NCBI RefSeq assembly: GCF_021728415.1
Contig: NZ_JAKKDV010000001.1
Location: 124,001-188,000 of the forward strand
Reading direction: 5' to 3'
Source of the DNA: Flaviramulus multivorans
GTDB lineage: Bacteria; Bacteroidota; Bacteroidia; Flavobacteriales; Flavobacteriaceae
Length of the DNA: 64,000 nt
Shown: positions 19,002 through 27,740 of the stretch, one piece after another
Numbering within the stretch: position 1 is the first letter of the stretch
How the letters are laid out: every line of letters begins with the position of its first letter
Notes under the pieces: generated by a model
What the model saw: only the letters and a program-made list of their open reading frames with translations
Database searches by the model: none
Told to the model about the DNA's origin: nothing
Program-made: the position numbers and the translations under genes

Positions 19002-20179
19002 GATTCTGAATTTACCTGTTGATATATCTTATTCTGATTTCCTAATATTTTTATAAATCCTTTAGCTTCATCGGCAGTCCATCCTTTATTTTCTTCACCA
19101 TAACTACCAAATTTGGCACTCATTAAATCGTGCTTTGAAGAAATTCCATCTAATGAAAAATGGTAAGGTTTTAAAGTAACTGTAACATCTCCAGACACCT
19201 TGTCTTGACTGCTTTGTAAAAAGACTTCCATGTCTCGCATTACGGGGTCTAAATACTGTCCTTCATGTAAATGCATCCCATAAAAACTAGCTATATATTC
19301 TTTATGCTGCAATTGCCATTTAGTAAGTGTATGTTTTTCTAATAAATGATGTGCCTTTATAGTTATTAAGGCAGCAGCAGCTTCAAAACCTACACGCCCT
19401 TTTATACCAACAATAGTGTCACCGACATGAATATCTCTACCAATAGCATAAGCTGAAGCCAAATTATTTAAGGTTTCAATGTTTATTTCTGGATCATTTT
19501 CAATACCATTTACAGCAACTAATTCACCTTTCTTAAAGGTTAATTTAACCTTCTCTTCTTCGGCATGCTTTATTTGCGAGGGATATGCTTCACTAGGTAA
19601 CGGCTTATCCGAAGTTAAAGTTTCTGAGCCTCCTACACTAGTTCCCCAAAGTCCTTTATTCACTGAGTATTTTGCTTTTTCCCAAGACATATCAATACCA
19701 TTGACTTTTAAATAGTCAATCTCTTGTTGTCTTGTTAACTTTTCATCTCTTATAGGTGTTATAATCTTAATATTTGGAGCCAACGTTTGAAAAATCATAT
19801 CAAAACGAACCTGATCGTTCCCAGCACCAGTACTACCATGAGCAATATACTCTGCCTCTATACTTTTTGCATACTCAATAATTTCAATAGCTTGAATAAT
19901 ACGTTCGGCACTTACCGATAATGGATATGTGTTATTTTTTAACACATTCCCAAAAACTAAATACTTCACTACTTTTTGGTAAAAAGTGGCAACAGCATCA
20001 ATATTTTTATAGGTTGTAACACCCATATTGTAGGCGTTAGCTTCAATTTTATCTATTTCAGCCTTATTAAATCCTCCCGTATTGACGCTTACTGCATGAA
20101 CTTCGTATTCTTTTGACAAACTTACAGCACAATATGAAGTATCTAATCCGCCACTATAGGCTATAACTAATTTTTTCAT
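18998..20179 (-). CDS. argG: Argininosuccinate synthase
   Basis: A 393-residue ATP-pyrophosphatase-fold enzyme joining citrulline and aspartate. The P-loop-like start VIAYSGGLDTSYCAVSL, the GSTGAGNDQVRFDM block, the KGLWGTSVGGSETL segment and the GIKGRVGFEAAAALI block are all present. It overlaps the GNAT gene upstream and argC downstream by four bases each, so translation is coupled through the first three genes of the operon. Confidence 0.96.
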   Translation of the reverse strand: MKKLVIAYSGGLDTSYCAVSLSKEYEVHAVSVNTGGFNKAEIDKIEANAYNMGVTTYKNIDAVATFYQKVVKYLVFGNVLKNNTYPLSVSAERIIQAIEIIEYAKSIEAEYIAHGSTGAGNDQVRFDMIFQTLAPNIKIITPIRDEKLTRQQEIDYLKVNGIDMSWEKAKYSVNKGLWGTSVGGSETLTSDKPLPSEAYPSQIKHAEEEKVKLTFKKGELVAVNGIENDPEINIETLNNLASAYAIGRDIHVGDTIVGIKGRVGFEAAAALITIKAHHLLEKHTLTKWQLQHKEYIASFYGMHLHEGQYLDPVMRDMEVFLQSSQDKVSGDVTVTLKPYHFSLDGISSKHDLMSAKFGSYGEENKGWTADEAKGFIKILGNQNKIYQQVNSES

Positions 20180-20793
20180 TTCTTATCTTTTTTTAAAAAC
20201 ATGGTTTCTTTAATATGTTTTAATCTATTAAAAACCTTTTCCTTTATTTTTTTAGGCTCCTTTTTTTCTGGTTTTGTAGGATCGTACAACATCCCTGTAC
20301 ACAAACACATTTTTCTATTAGTGCGTGTTAAAACATCGTAGTTTTTGCAGGTTTGACATCCATCCCAAAACGTTGGGTCGTCAGTCAATTCAGAAAAAGT
20401 AACCGGTTTGTATCCTAAATCACTGTTCATTTTCATAACAGCTAAGCCTGTTGTAATACTAAACACTTTAGCGTCAGGAAACTTTGTTCTAGAATGTTCA
20501 AAAACCTTATGCTTAATTTTTTTTGCAAGACCACCACCTCGATAATCAGGATGCACAATGAGCCCTGAGTTCGCAACAAACTTACCATGACCCCATCTTT
20601 CTATATAACAAAACCCTGCAAACTTATCACCATCTAAAGCAATAACTGCATTTTGATTTTCCATTTTCGTTGCTATATATTCTGGAGTACGTCTGGCAAT
20701 ACCTGTTCCCCTAACAGCTGCAGATTCTGCGATAGTTTCGCAAATAATTTCAGCGTATTTTATATGTGATTTATCGGCTATTATAACCTTCAT
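20176..20793 (-). CDS. GNAT acyltransferase with Cys-rich tail, first gene of the arg operon (candidate N-acylglutamate synthase)
   Basis: A 205-residue GNAT protein: a substrate-side segment SAAVRGTGIARRTPEY, the acetyl-CoA loop HPDYRGGGLAKKI (about residues 81-93) and a GLAVMKMNSDLGY helix. After the fold comes a cysteine cluster, Cys146, Cys149, Cys163 and Cys165 (C-x2-C-x13-C-x-C), then a Lys-rich tail. It overlaps argG by four bases and leads the operon. No argA or argJ is present although every other linear-pathway gene is, so I infer that it acylates glutamate at the first step. I recall that genetic work in Bacteroides assigned a similar gene in the arginine cluster to this role. The cysteines could bind a metal; that is speculative. 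Confidence 0.82.
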   Translation of the reverse strand: MKVIIADKSHIKYAEIICETIAESAAVRGTGIARRTPEYIATKMENQNAVIALDGDKFAGFCYIERWGHGKFVANSGLIVHPDYRGGGLAKKIKHKVFEHSRTKFPDAKVFSITTGLAVMKMNSDLGYKPVTFSELTDDPTFWDGCQTCKNYDVLTRTNRKMCLCTGMLYDPTKPEKKEPKKIKEKVFNRLKHIKETMFLKKDKK

Positions 20794-20869
20794 TTCTTAA
20801 TTTAATATGATATAATAATTATTAATATTTTTTTTAATCTGAACTCAACTCATCTAATTCAATAAAATT

Positions 20870-20921
20870 ACAACACACCCTTACGGGCGACGAATATATT
20901 TAGGTCGCAGGTAAAAGTTGT
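20870..20921 (-). ncRNA. Candidate structured element in the arg-operon leader
   Basis: In the 489-base gap upstream of the GNAT gene, ACAAC (20870-20874) can pair with GTTGT (20917-20921). The enclosed sequence has GCGAC/GTCGC (20887-20891 with 20904-20908) and a small CCC/GGG hairpin. It stands out against AT-rich surroundings and lies about 80-130 bases before the first arg gene, so it could be a leader RNA structure or an ArgR-like operator region. I do not recognise a known family. Confidence 0.3.
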
Positions 20922-20990
20922 TTATTAAAAAACTAACTATATTTTGAAATGTTATTGAAAAAATTTTGGACACTCTTAAAAAATTAAAAT

Positions 20991-21082
20991 TACGTTTAGG
21001 TTATACTGCTAAAATGAGATTAGTAGCGGCGGCGAAAGCGCACGGGAAAACCGGGAACTGTACAACGTATTTTATTTTTTAA
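20991..21082 (+). other. GC-rich structured island of unknown nature
   Basis: TACGTT (20991-20996) pairs with AACGTA (21064-21069) and encloses a CTGCTA/TAGTAG hairpin (21006-21011 with 21021-21026) and a GC-rich stretch containing GAAA-type loops (GGCGAAAGCG, CGGGAAAACCG). A T-rich run follows on the plus strand. This would suit a small RNA with its own terminator. Part of it (TTAGTAGCGGCG followed by GCGAA) also resembles a conserved 23S rRNA segment, so a degenerate rRNA-derived fragment is possible. A 22-codon plus-strand frame (21014-21082) lies across it and has no recognisable similarity. Confidence 0.3.
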
Positions 21083-21223
21083 ATTTTTCATAATGTAAAA
21101 CTATAATATTATTTAATATAACTAATCAATTGATATTGATTTTTTAGAAAAATTATTAATTTTTAATAATATTTTACTATTTATTATGAATAATGCGCTA
21201 TTTAAGTTGACTATTTATTATTT

Positions 21224-21260
21224 AAAAAAAATAGAGCAGTCCAATGAACTACTCTATTTT
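21224..21260 (-). terminator. Terminator after the DUF1080 gene
   Basis: On the minus strand AATAGAGTAGTTC, a 4-base loop, then GACTGCTCTATT and a run of T. It lies 20-60 bases beyond the stop of the 21283-22029 gene and separates the catabolic cluster from the arg operon leader. Confidence 0.85.
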
Positions 21261-21282
21261 TAAAATTTTACAATATAGAATC

Positions 21283-22029
21283 TTACAGATTTCTGATTTT
21301 TATATTTCTATACCAAACTTTATCGGAGTGGTCTTGCAAACCAATGTGTCCTGTTTGGTGTTTACCAAATCCTTCCCATCCTTTAAACTTAGAGTTTTCA
21401 ACTAAAGCATCCCATGCTTCACCATGCACCGGGAAGCTCACAATTTTAGTTCCGTTTAAAGTTACTGAGCCTTCATTTGTTTTATGATTTACACTTAAAA
21501 CACAATGATTCCATTCTCCCGCTGGTTTACAAACGTCTTGTTCTGGCTGAACCAAATCATAAAGCGCACCTGCTTGATGAAATTTTGGGTTTGCCTTTGC
21601 ATCAGGGTGACGCTCATTATCTAATACCTGAATTTCTGGTCCTGTTTGATAGGCTTCATTAAATTTTTCATCTTCATAAACACCAAAGAAAATTCCGCTA
21701 TTACCTCCTTCAGATATTTTCCACTCCAATGATAATTCAAAATTTGTAAACGTATCTCTGGTTATAATATTTTTACCACCTTCTTCACCTGGAGTAAACA
21801 TCATAGCTCCATCTTCAATAGTCCATTCTGGATACATTTCATCTTTTAAATATCCGCGCCATTTGTCAAAATTTGTACCATCAAAAAGATATACCCAATC
21901 TGCATCATTTTCAACTTCAACTTCAGTGTTTACCTCTATGTCCTCTTCGGCTTGCGCAGATTCTTTTGTTTTGTCTTTGCACGCTGTAAAAGCTACAGCA
22001 ACAACAACGAATAAAATTAATTTTTTCAT
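21283..22029 (-). CDS. DUF1080 (3-keto-glycoside hydrolase family) lipoprotein
   Basis: A 248-residue secreted lipoprotein. The signal peptide ends in the lipobox FTAC (Cys16), followed by an acidic linker and the DUF1080 beta-sandwich starting WVYLFDGTNFDKWRG. The sequence WKISEGGNSGIFFGVYED, the EIQVLDNERHPDA segment and the C-terminal HIGLQDHSDKVWYRNIKIR are hallmark blocks of this family. DUF1080 proteins have been linked to cleavage of 3-keto-disaccharides and 3-keto-glucosides. It is the last gene of a minus-strand operon with two oxidoreductase/isomerase-type genes and a permease, and a second DUF1080 gene lies at 30113 on the other arm. It likely acts in the periplasm or on the outer membrane. 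Confidence 0.9.
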   Translation of the reverse strand: MKKLILFVVVAVAFTACKDKTKESAQAEEDIEVNTEVEVENDADWVYLFDGTNFDKWRGYLKDEMYPEWTIEDGAMMFTPGEEGGKNIITRDTFTNFELSLEWKISEGGNSGIFFGVYEDEKFNEAYQTGPEIQVLDNERHPDAKANPKFHQAGALYDLVQPEQDVCKPAGEWNHCVLSVNHKTNEGSVTLNGTKIVSFPVHGEAWDALVENSKFKGWEGFGKHQTGHIGLQDHSDKVWYRNIKIRNL

Positions 22030-22047
22030 TTTTAAATATTAATTAGT

Positions 22048-23100
22048 TTATAATCCTAGTATTTTTCTCAACTGATTATCATCAGTATTTCCACCAGCAA
22101 AATCATCAAAACGTTTGGTTGTCGCTTCAATAATATGGCTACTTATAAAGTTAACACCTTCTTTCGCCCCTTGTTCAGGACTTTTTATAACGCATTCCCA
22201 TTCTAAAACTGCCCAAACATCACAGCCATATTCTGTTAACTTTGAAAATACGGTTTTAAAATCTACTTGTCCATCTCCTGGAGAACGATATCTCCCTGCT
22301 CTATCTTTCCAATCATTATAACCTCCAAAAGTTCCTTTTTTTCCAGAGGAATTAAACTCTGAATCTTTAACATGAAATGCCCTGATAAACTCATGATAAT
22401 GATCGATATATTTTATATAATCAAGTTGCTGAAGCACAAAATGCGAAGGATCATAAAGAATATTAACTGCTTTATGGTTTCCAGTGGCTTCTAAAAAACG
22501 TTCGAAAGTATCACCATCATGAATATCTTCAACCGGGTGAACTTCGTAACAAACAGCCACACCATTATCTTCAAAAGTATTTAAAATAGGTTTCCACCTA
22601 TCCGCTAGTTCTTTAAACCCTAGTTCAATTAAACCATTCGGTTGTTGTGGCCACGGATGTGCATATGGCCAAAGTAAAGAGCCTGAAAAAGTTGCATGCG
22701 CTTTTAAACCTAAACGTTTACTGGTTTTACCAGCTTTATGCATTTGATCTACTGCCCAAGCAGTACGTTCTTTAAATTTACCTTTTAAATGGTCTGGTGC
22801 AAAAATATCAAACATAATATCATGCGCTGGATGGACTGCAACTAATTGCCCTTGAATATGCGTTGAAAGTTCTGTAATTTCTAGTCCGTAACTGTTAATT
22901 TTCCCTTTAAATTCATCGCAATACGTTTGACTATCTGCCGCAATATCTAAATCAATAATAGATTTATCTAAAGTTGGAATTTGAATACCTTTATAACCTA
23001 AATCTGAAGCCCATTTGCACAATCCGTCTAAAGAATTAAACGGTGCTTTATCATCCATGAATTGCGCTAAAAAAATAGCTGGTCCCTTTATTGTTTTCAT
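22048..23100 (-). CDS. Sugar phosphate isomerase/epimerase-type TIM-barrel protein
   Basis: A 350-residue xylose-isomerase-like TIM barrel without a signal peptide, so cytoplasmic. Candidate metal ligands are in VCYEVHPVEDIHDG (Glu), NILYDPSHFVLQ (Asp, His), FIRAFHVKDSE (His) and VWAVLEWECV (Glu). Such enzymes act on keto sugars, as epimerases, isomerases or, in 3-keto-sugar pathways, as hydratase-like partners. Its ATG overlaps the stop of the upstream Gfo/Idh gene by one base (TAATG), so the two products are likely made together and may act in sequence. Confidence 0.85.
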   Translation of the reverse strand: MKTIKGPAIFLAQFMDDKAPFNSLDGLCKWASDLGYKGIQIPTLDKSIIDLDIAADSQTYCDEFKGKINSYGLEITELSTHIQGQLVAVHPAHDIMFDIFAPDHLKGKFKERTAWAVDQMHKAGKTSKRLGLKAHATFSGSLLWPYAHPWPQQPNGLIELGFKELADRWKPILNTFEDNGVAVCYEVHPVEDIHDGDTFERFLEATGNHKAVNILYDPSHFVLQQLDYIKYIDHYHEFIRAFHVKDSEFNSSGKKGTFGGYNDWKDRAGRYRSPGDGQVDFKTVFSKLTEYGCDVWAVLEWECVIKSPEQGAKEGVNFISSHIIEATTKRFDDFAGGNTDDNQLRKILGL

Positions 23101-24245
23101 TAATTTACATTTTCAATGTCTACCCAAACATTTCCTTTTTGGTGAGATTCCACTGCCTTTTCAATAAAATTCATACCCCTTACACCATCTATAATTGTTG
23201 GGTATTCTCCATGATTATAAGGTTCTTTATTAATTGCTTTAGCAACCCCTTTATAAATATTCCCCATAGAATCAAAGATTCCTTCCGGATGTCCAGGAGG
23301 CAATTTTGTTCCGTCTAAAGACAACTCGGAATTATATGAATGACCAGGTTTTAAAACCCGTAATGGTTTACCGTCTTCCATTAAATACAGATAATTAGGG
23401 TTTTCTTGTTCCCATTTTAATCCAGCTTTATCACCATACACTTTTACAATAAAACTGTTTTCTTCACCGGTTGCAATTTGACTTGAGCAAATAACTCCTT
23501 TTACATTGTTACTACATCGGAGTAAAACAGTTCCGTCAATATCCATTTTATTGTCTGAATACAGATAGTTCAAATCTGCCAAAACCGATTCTATCTTTAC
23601 ACCTGAAACAAATTCCAACATATCAAAAGCATGAGTTCCTATATCACCAATACAGCAACTAATACCTGATTTTTCCGGGTTCAACCTCCAAGTTGTGGAA
23701 CGTTTTTCTTTATCGTGAATAATTGGGTTTATCCAACCTTGATAATATTGTGCATCTACCTTTTGAATAGTTCCTAGCTCTCCATTTAAAATCATTTCAC
23801 GCATTTGACGTACCATAGGGTAACCTGTATAGGTATATGTTACAGCAAAAACAGTTTGCGCCTTCTTTAATGTTTGATTAAGAATTTTTGCCTCTTCATA
23901 AGTGGTTGTCATTGGCTTTTCGCAAATAACATTAAACCCATTTTCCAGTAGCTTTTTTGCCATAGGAAAGTGCAGAAAGTTTGGTGTTAGTATAGATACC
24001 ACTTGTATTCTTTCCGATTCTGGAAGTTTTAATTCTTCTTCAATTAAGGTGTCAAAATCTTTATAAATTCGATTGGTCGGTAATCCAATTTGTTTCGCAA
24101 AACCAATATTTTCTTCCCAAACTGGATTAAAAACACCTCCAACAATTTGATATTTATCATACATTGATGATGCCACTCGATGTAGTACACCAATTAAAGA
24201 ATCACCTCCTCCACCTAAAATTCCTAATCTAATTTTATTACTCAT
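23100..24245 (-). CDS. Gfo/Idh/MocA-family NAD(P)-dependent oxidoreductase
   Basis: A 381-residue cytoplasmic oxidoreductase. The Rossmann start is LGILGGGGDSLIGVLHRVA, the conserved EKP motif is in VICEKPMTTTYEEA (catalytic Lys) and the GDIGTHAFDMLEFVSG block carries the substrate-site His. The closest functional class I can suggest is a sugar or glucoside 3-dehydrogenase (or reduction of a 3-keto sugar), given the DUF1080 neighbours; inositol dehydrogenase-like activity is the alternative. It lies in the minus-strand arm of the cluster, 10 bases after the MFS gene and coupled to the isomerase gene. Confidence 0.87.
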   Translation of the reverse strand: MSNKIRLGILGGGGDSLIGVLHRVASSMYDKYQIVGGVFNPVWEENIGFAKQIGLPTNRIYKDFDTLIEEELKLPESERIQVVSILTPNFLHFPMAKKLLENGFNVICEKPMTTTYEEAKILNQTLKKAQTVFAVTYTYTGYPMVRQMREMILNGELGTIQKVDAQYYQGWINPIIHDKEKRSTTWRLNPEKSGISCCIGDIGTHAFDMLEFVSGVKIESVLADLNYLYSDNKMDIDGTVLLRCSNNVKGVICSSQIATGEENSFIVKVYGDKAGLKWEQENPNYLYLMEDGKPLRVLKPGHSYNSELSLDGTKLPPGHPEGIFDSMGNIYKGVAKAINKEPYNHGEYPTIIDGVRGMNFIEKAVESHQKGNVWVDIENVN

Positions 24246-24255
24246 TAATATTTTT

Positions 24256-25485
24256 TTATTCTTTATATTCTACTTTTTCATTTTTAAAAAAGAATGCAAA
24301 TAGGACAAAAACTCCTAGTGCAAATAATGCTGGAAACTTCCAGATGTCTATCCAGCTATGATCACCATTAGCTAATGCGTTTTGATCTACAATTTGTCCT
24401 GCAACCCAAAACCCAACTAACATACCAACTCCATAAGTAGCTAAAGTAATTAGTCCTTGAGCAGCACTTTTAGCTTTTTCTCCAGCTTTAGAATCGGTAT
24501 AAATTTGTCCTGAAACAAAAAAGAAATCATAACAAATTCCGTGTAACGCAATACCGATAACAAGCATAAAGAATAAATCGCCAGCGTTTCCAAAAGCAAA
24601 TAAAGCATATCTAATAGCCCAAGCTAACATTCCAAAGAGTATAGTTTTTTTGAAACCATATTTTTTGAAGAAAAATGGCAATAATAACATAAAACCAACT
24701 TCTGACATTTGCCCTAAAGAAGCCCAAGCTGTAGAATTTTCAACTTTATACTCAGTTAAAAACGGACTTATATTTTGATAATAAAATGCTAAAGGAATAC
24801 AGATTAAAACTGAGGACAAGAAGAACACTAAAAAGTTTCTATCTTTCAATAATTTTAATGCCTCTAATCCTAAAATATCTTTAATGGTTACTTTTTCATC
24901 CTTTGAAACACTTGGTGGCGTTTTAGGTAAAAAGAAACTAAACACGCCTAAAACAGCTGACGCAATAGCTACCATAATAAAGGTGTTTGATAGCATTCCT
25001 TGTCCAATATTTTCAATAGAATCCCATTTAAAAACAAAACTTATAACTAAGCCAGCTAAAATCCAGCCAATGGTTCCCCAAACTCTAACTATAGGGAATT
25101 GTTTAGCAGGATCATTCATTTGATTAAATGATACTGAATTTACTAAGGCCAAAGTTGGCATATAAGCAATCATATAGCCTAAGACATATGGGTAAAATGT
25201 TGCGACTTCAGTTGATTGGGACATTTGATACATTAAAAACGCACCTACCAAATGCAATACCCCAAGAATTTTCTCAGCATTAAAAAACCTATCAGCAATT
25301 AAACCAATAATAAAAGGCGCAATAATGGCTCCCCAAGACTGTGTAGAATACGCCATACCAGTTTCTGCCCCTGTAGCACTAAGGTTGTTACCCATAAATG
25401 AACCAAGGGTTACAAACCATCCTCCCCAAATAAAAAATTCGAGGAACATCATAAAAGACAATTGAAATTGTGTTGATTTTTTCAT
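24256..25485 (-). CDS. MFS permease of the nucleoside:H+ symporter (NupG-like) type
   Basis: A 409-residue protein with about 12 hydrophobic segments. It begins MKKSTQFQLSFMMFLEFFIWGGW, which is typical of the NupG/XapB-like group common in Bacteroidetes sugar loci, with the cytoplasmic loop IGLIADRFFNAEKILG between helices 2 and 3. Its position between two sugar-metabolism genes suggests that it imports a sugar, keto sugar or glycoside across the inner membrane rather than a nucleoside. The substrate is an inference from context. Confidence 0.86.
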   Translation of the reverse strand: MKKSTQFQLSFMMFLEFFIWGGWFVTLGSFMGNNLSATGAETGMAYSTQSWGAIIAPFIIGLIADRFFNAEKILGVLHLVGAFLMYQMSQSTEVATFYPYVLGYMIAYMPTLALVNSVSFNQMNDPAKQFPIVRVWGTIGWILAGLVISFVFKWDSIENIGQGMLSNTFIMVAIASAVLGVFSFFLPKTPPSVSKDEKVTIKDILGLEALKLLKDRNFLVFFLSSVLICIPLAFYYQNISPFLTEYKVENSTAWASLGQMSEVGFMLLLPFFFKKYGFKKTILFGMLAWAIRYALFAFGNAGDLFFMLVIGIALHGICYDFFFVSGQIYTDSKAGEKAKSAAQGLITLATYGVGMLVGFWVAGQIVDQNALANGDHSWIDIWKFPALFALGVFVLFAFFFKNEKVEYKE

Positions 25486-25508
25486 CTATAGCTTAGTTAG
25501 TTAGTTTT

Positions 25509-26492
25509 TTAATTTAATCCTTTAGCCGCTCGTAACAACAATGCCTTAGTTGCTAAGATTCCTTCTTTTTCATTCAAAGTTTCATTTTCATATTCTACAC
25601 TAATATATCCCTTGTAACCAGAATTTGATATTAATTTTATAAACTTTTCAAAATCTAATGTTGTTTCATTTCCTTTATCATCAAACTCATAAGCTTTAGC
25701 GCTAACAGCTTGGGCTTTTGTCATTAAACGTTCAAAGCCTTCATATTTATCTGGGTATTCTTCTGCACAATCACCCCAGTTTTCATTTTTAGTTCTTTTG
25801 ATACACCAGTTACCAAAGTCAGCAAGTGTTCCGCAATTTGCCATATTTATTTTTTCAATTACCGGAATTAGAAGTCTTGGATCAGAAGAATACCAACCAT
25901 GATTTTCTGCCAATACACTTATGTTTTTTGTAGCAGCATATTCAGATAGCGTTTTTAACCCATCAATAGTAGCTTCTACCCATTGATCAGAATCAAATGA
26001 TCCAAATGTATTAACTCTAATAGCATGACAACCTAAATAAGCCGCTGCATCTACATATTTCTTATGCTTTTCTACTGCTTCATTTCTCTTTTGTGCATCG
26101 AAATGAGATAAATCACCAGCGCGATCTACCATAATGAGTACATTTTTTACTCCATGTTTTTCGCTTTCTTCCTTCCAGCGCTCAATAACAGCATCGAATC
26201 CCATACTATCAATTTCTTTTGCATAAAGCTGATCTACCCATTCCACAGCATCAAATCCAAGTTCCTTAGCAACTTTAGGAAAATCAAAGGGATTTAGTTC
26301 ACCCGTCTCAATTTCTCTGTGCAACGACCACTGCGCTAATGACAGCTTGAAAAATGGTTCATTAGATACTTCTTGCTCTATAACTTCTTCTTTAGCAATA
26401 TCTTTTTTTCCTTCCTTACATGAAAAGCTAAACAGAAATAAAGATAGCACAAAGACAGCAATTGTCTTTTTTTTATATAAATCAAAGTTCAT
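25509..26492 (-). CDS. Secreted lipoprotein, sugar isomerase/epimerase TIM barrel
   Basis: From the ATG at 26492 the protein has 327 residues with a signal peptide (KKKTIAVFVLSLFLFSFSC) and a lipobox Cys25; an upstream in-frame ATG at 26546 would spoil the signal peptide. The mature part is a xylose-isomerase-like TIM barrel: LSLAQWSLHREIETG, a metal-ligand-like segment AENHGWYSS, LADFGNWCIK and GYISVEYENE. It differs from the cytoplasmic barrel at 22048 both in sequence and in being exported, so it may work on the 3-keto sugar in the periplasm. It is the first gene of the minus-strand arm, about 105 bases from the AraC gene. Confidence 0.87.
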   Translation of the reverse strand: MNFDLYKKKTIAVFVLSLFLFSFSCKEGKKDIAKEEVIEQEVSNEPFFKLSLAQWSLHREIETGELNPFDFPKVAKELGFDAVEWVDQLYAKEIDSMGFDAVIERWKEESEKHGVKNVLIMVDRAGDLSHFDAQKRNEAVEKHKKYVDAAAYLGCHAIRVNTFGSFDSDQWVEATIDGLKTLSEYAATKNISVLAENHGWYSSDPRLLIPVIEKINMANCGTLADFGNWCIKRTKNENWGDCAEEYPDKYEGFERLMTKAQAVSAKAYEFDDKGNETTLDFEKFIKLISNSGYKGYISVEYENETLNEKEGILATKALLLRAAKGLN

Positions 26493-26597
26493 TTTAATTA
26501 TGTTTTTAGTTAGTTTTAAATTAAGCTGAAATTTATAACATTCCATTCTTAAAGGTGTTTACAATTATTCAGTGAAAGAATTTATACAAATTTAAGA

Positions 26598-27656
26598 TTA
26601 CGAACTTTCTACCAAAACAGTATGCTTTTGACGATATTCAATAGGCGTACATTTCTCGTGCTTTTTAAAAACCGTTGAGTAATACTGACTTGTTGAAAAT
26701 CCGCAACTAAATGCCACTTCTGCAACACTAAGGTCGCTATTTTCTAATAGCATTTTTTTCGACATTTCTAAACGCCTCATCATCAAATAACGCATAGGCG
26801 TTAAATTAGTTAACTGTTTACAATGAAATGTAAACCTTGTTAATCCAACGCCAGCAGAGTCTGCCATTTTTTCAATAGTCCATGTTTCGGTTAAGTTCTT
26901 TTCCAATTCATTTAAAAATAGTTTAACACTACGTGAACTATCCATAAGTTCTTCTCTCAATTCCACATTTTCAGAATCTAGAAGGTCTAAAAGAAGTATT
27001 AATAGGTAATTAACTAACAACCTAATTCTTGATGAATTACTTCCGTTTTTATCCGTATCAACCGCTTGCCCAATTCTTTGAAAACAGTCTCTAACACGCT
27101 TATCCGAGCGTAAACGAGCATCTTCATTTTGTCTTAAAATAGTTGTTAATCTCTGTAAATCTTCCGGTGCTAAAATTATCCAATCAGGCCAAACCCAATT
27201 TTGATGCGGTCTACGTACTCCTAAATCTAATATCACCCAATAAAACTTTCCAACACCAATATTTGGGTTGCCAACTTTATGAGCTTCCCACGGTCTTGTA
27301 ATGGTTAAATCGTTGGGTTGCAGTTCCATTTCCTTTTTCTCCTGAGAATAAGGCATGTAACCTGATTCGAGAAAATGAATTTCTATACCTTCATTTCTAT
27401 GCCAATCTAAACCCCAATCTTGTTGTTCATTAGCGTCCCAATACCCAATACTATTTAACCCTTCTGTATCATCCGTTAACCTATCTCCAGGGTAGGTATA
27501 TCTTGCCAATGCTTTAAACTTAACTTTCTTTCTTTCCACCGCATCAATAAGCGGCAAACAAGTGTCTGCATGATATATAATCCCATCGGCTTCAAACGGG
27601 GTTATTTTTTGTACATTTAACTTCACTGAAAAAAATTGAACATTAATAATGTGCAA
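26598..27656 (-). CDS. AraC-family transcriptional regulator
   Basis: A 352-residue one-component regulator. The N-terminal two thirds resemble a cupin-type ligand-binding region (HRNEGIEIHFLESGYMPYS, then PNDLTITRPWEAHKVG). The C-terminal 100 residues form the double helix-turn-helix (WTIEKMADSAGVGLTRFTFH and LSVAEVAFSCGFSTSQYYST, then FKKHEKCTPIEYRQ). It lies between the two divergent arms and 84 bases from the GMC gene start, so it is the obvious local regulator of the cluster, presumably responding to a sugar. Confidence 0.9.
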   Translation of the reverse strand: MHIINVQFFSVKLNVQKITPFEADGIIYHADTCLPLIDAVERKKVKFKALARYTYPGDRLTDDTEGLNSIGYWDANEQQDWGLDWHRNEGIEIHFLESGYMPYSQEKKEMELQPNDLTITRPWEAHKVGNPNIGVGKFYWVILDLGVRRPHQNWVWPDWIILAPEDLQRLTTILRQNEDARLRSDKRVRDCFQRIGQAVDTDKNGSNSSRIRLLVNYLLILLLDLLDSENVELREELMDSSRSVKLFLNELEKNLTETWTIEKMADSAGVGLTRFTFHCKQLTNLTPMRYLMMRRLEMSKKMLLENSDLSVAEVAFSCGFSTSQYYSTVFKKHEKCTPIEYRQKHTVLVESS

Positions 27657-27740
27657 ATTAATTAATTTGGCGTTAAATGTGTAATTTTTATCACATTAAA
27701 ATGCTAAATTTATAACTAAACTAATATAATATTAATAATA

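Noticed and set aside
21014-21082. 22-codon plus-strand frame starting MRLVAAAKAHGKTG
   Set aside because: It lies entirely in a folded GC-rich block, has no codon or family support, and does not look like a leader peptide for any neighbouring operon.
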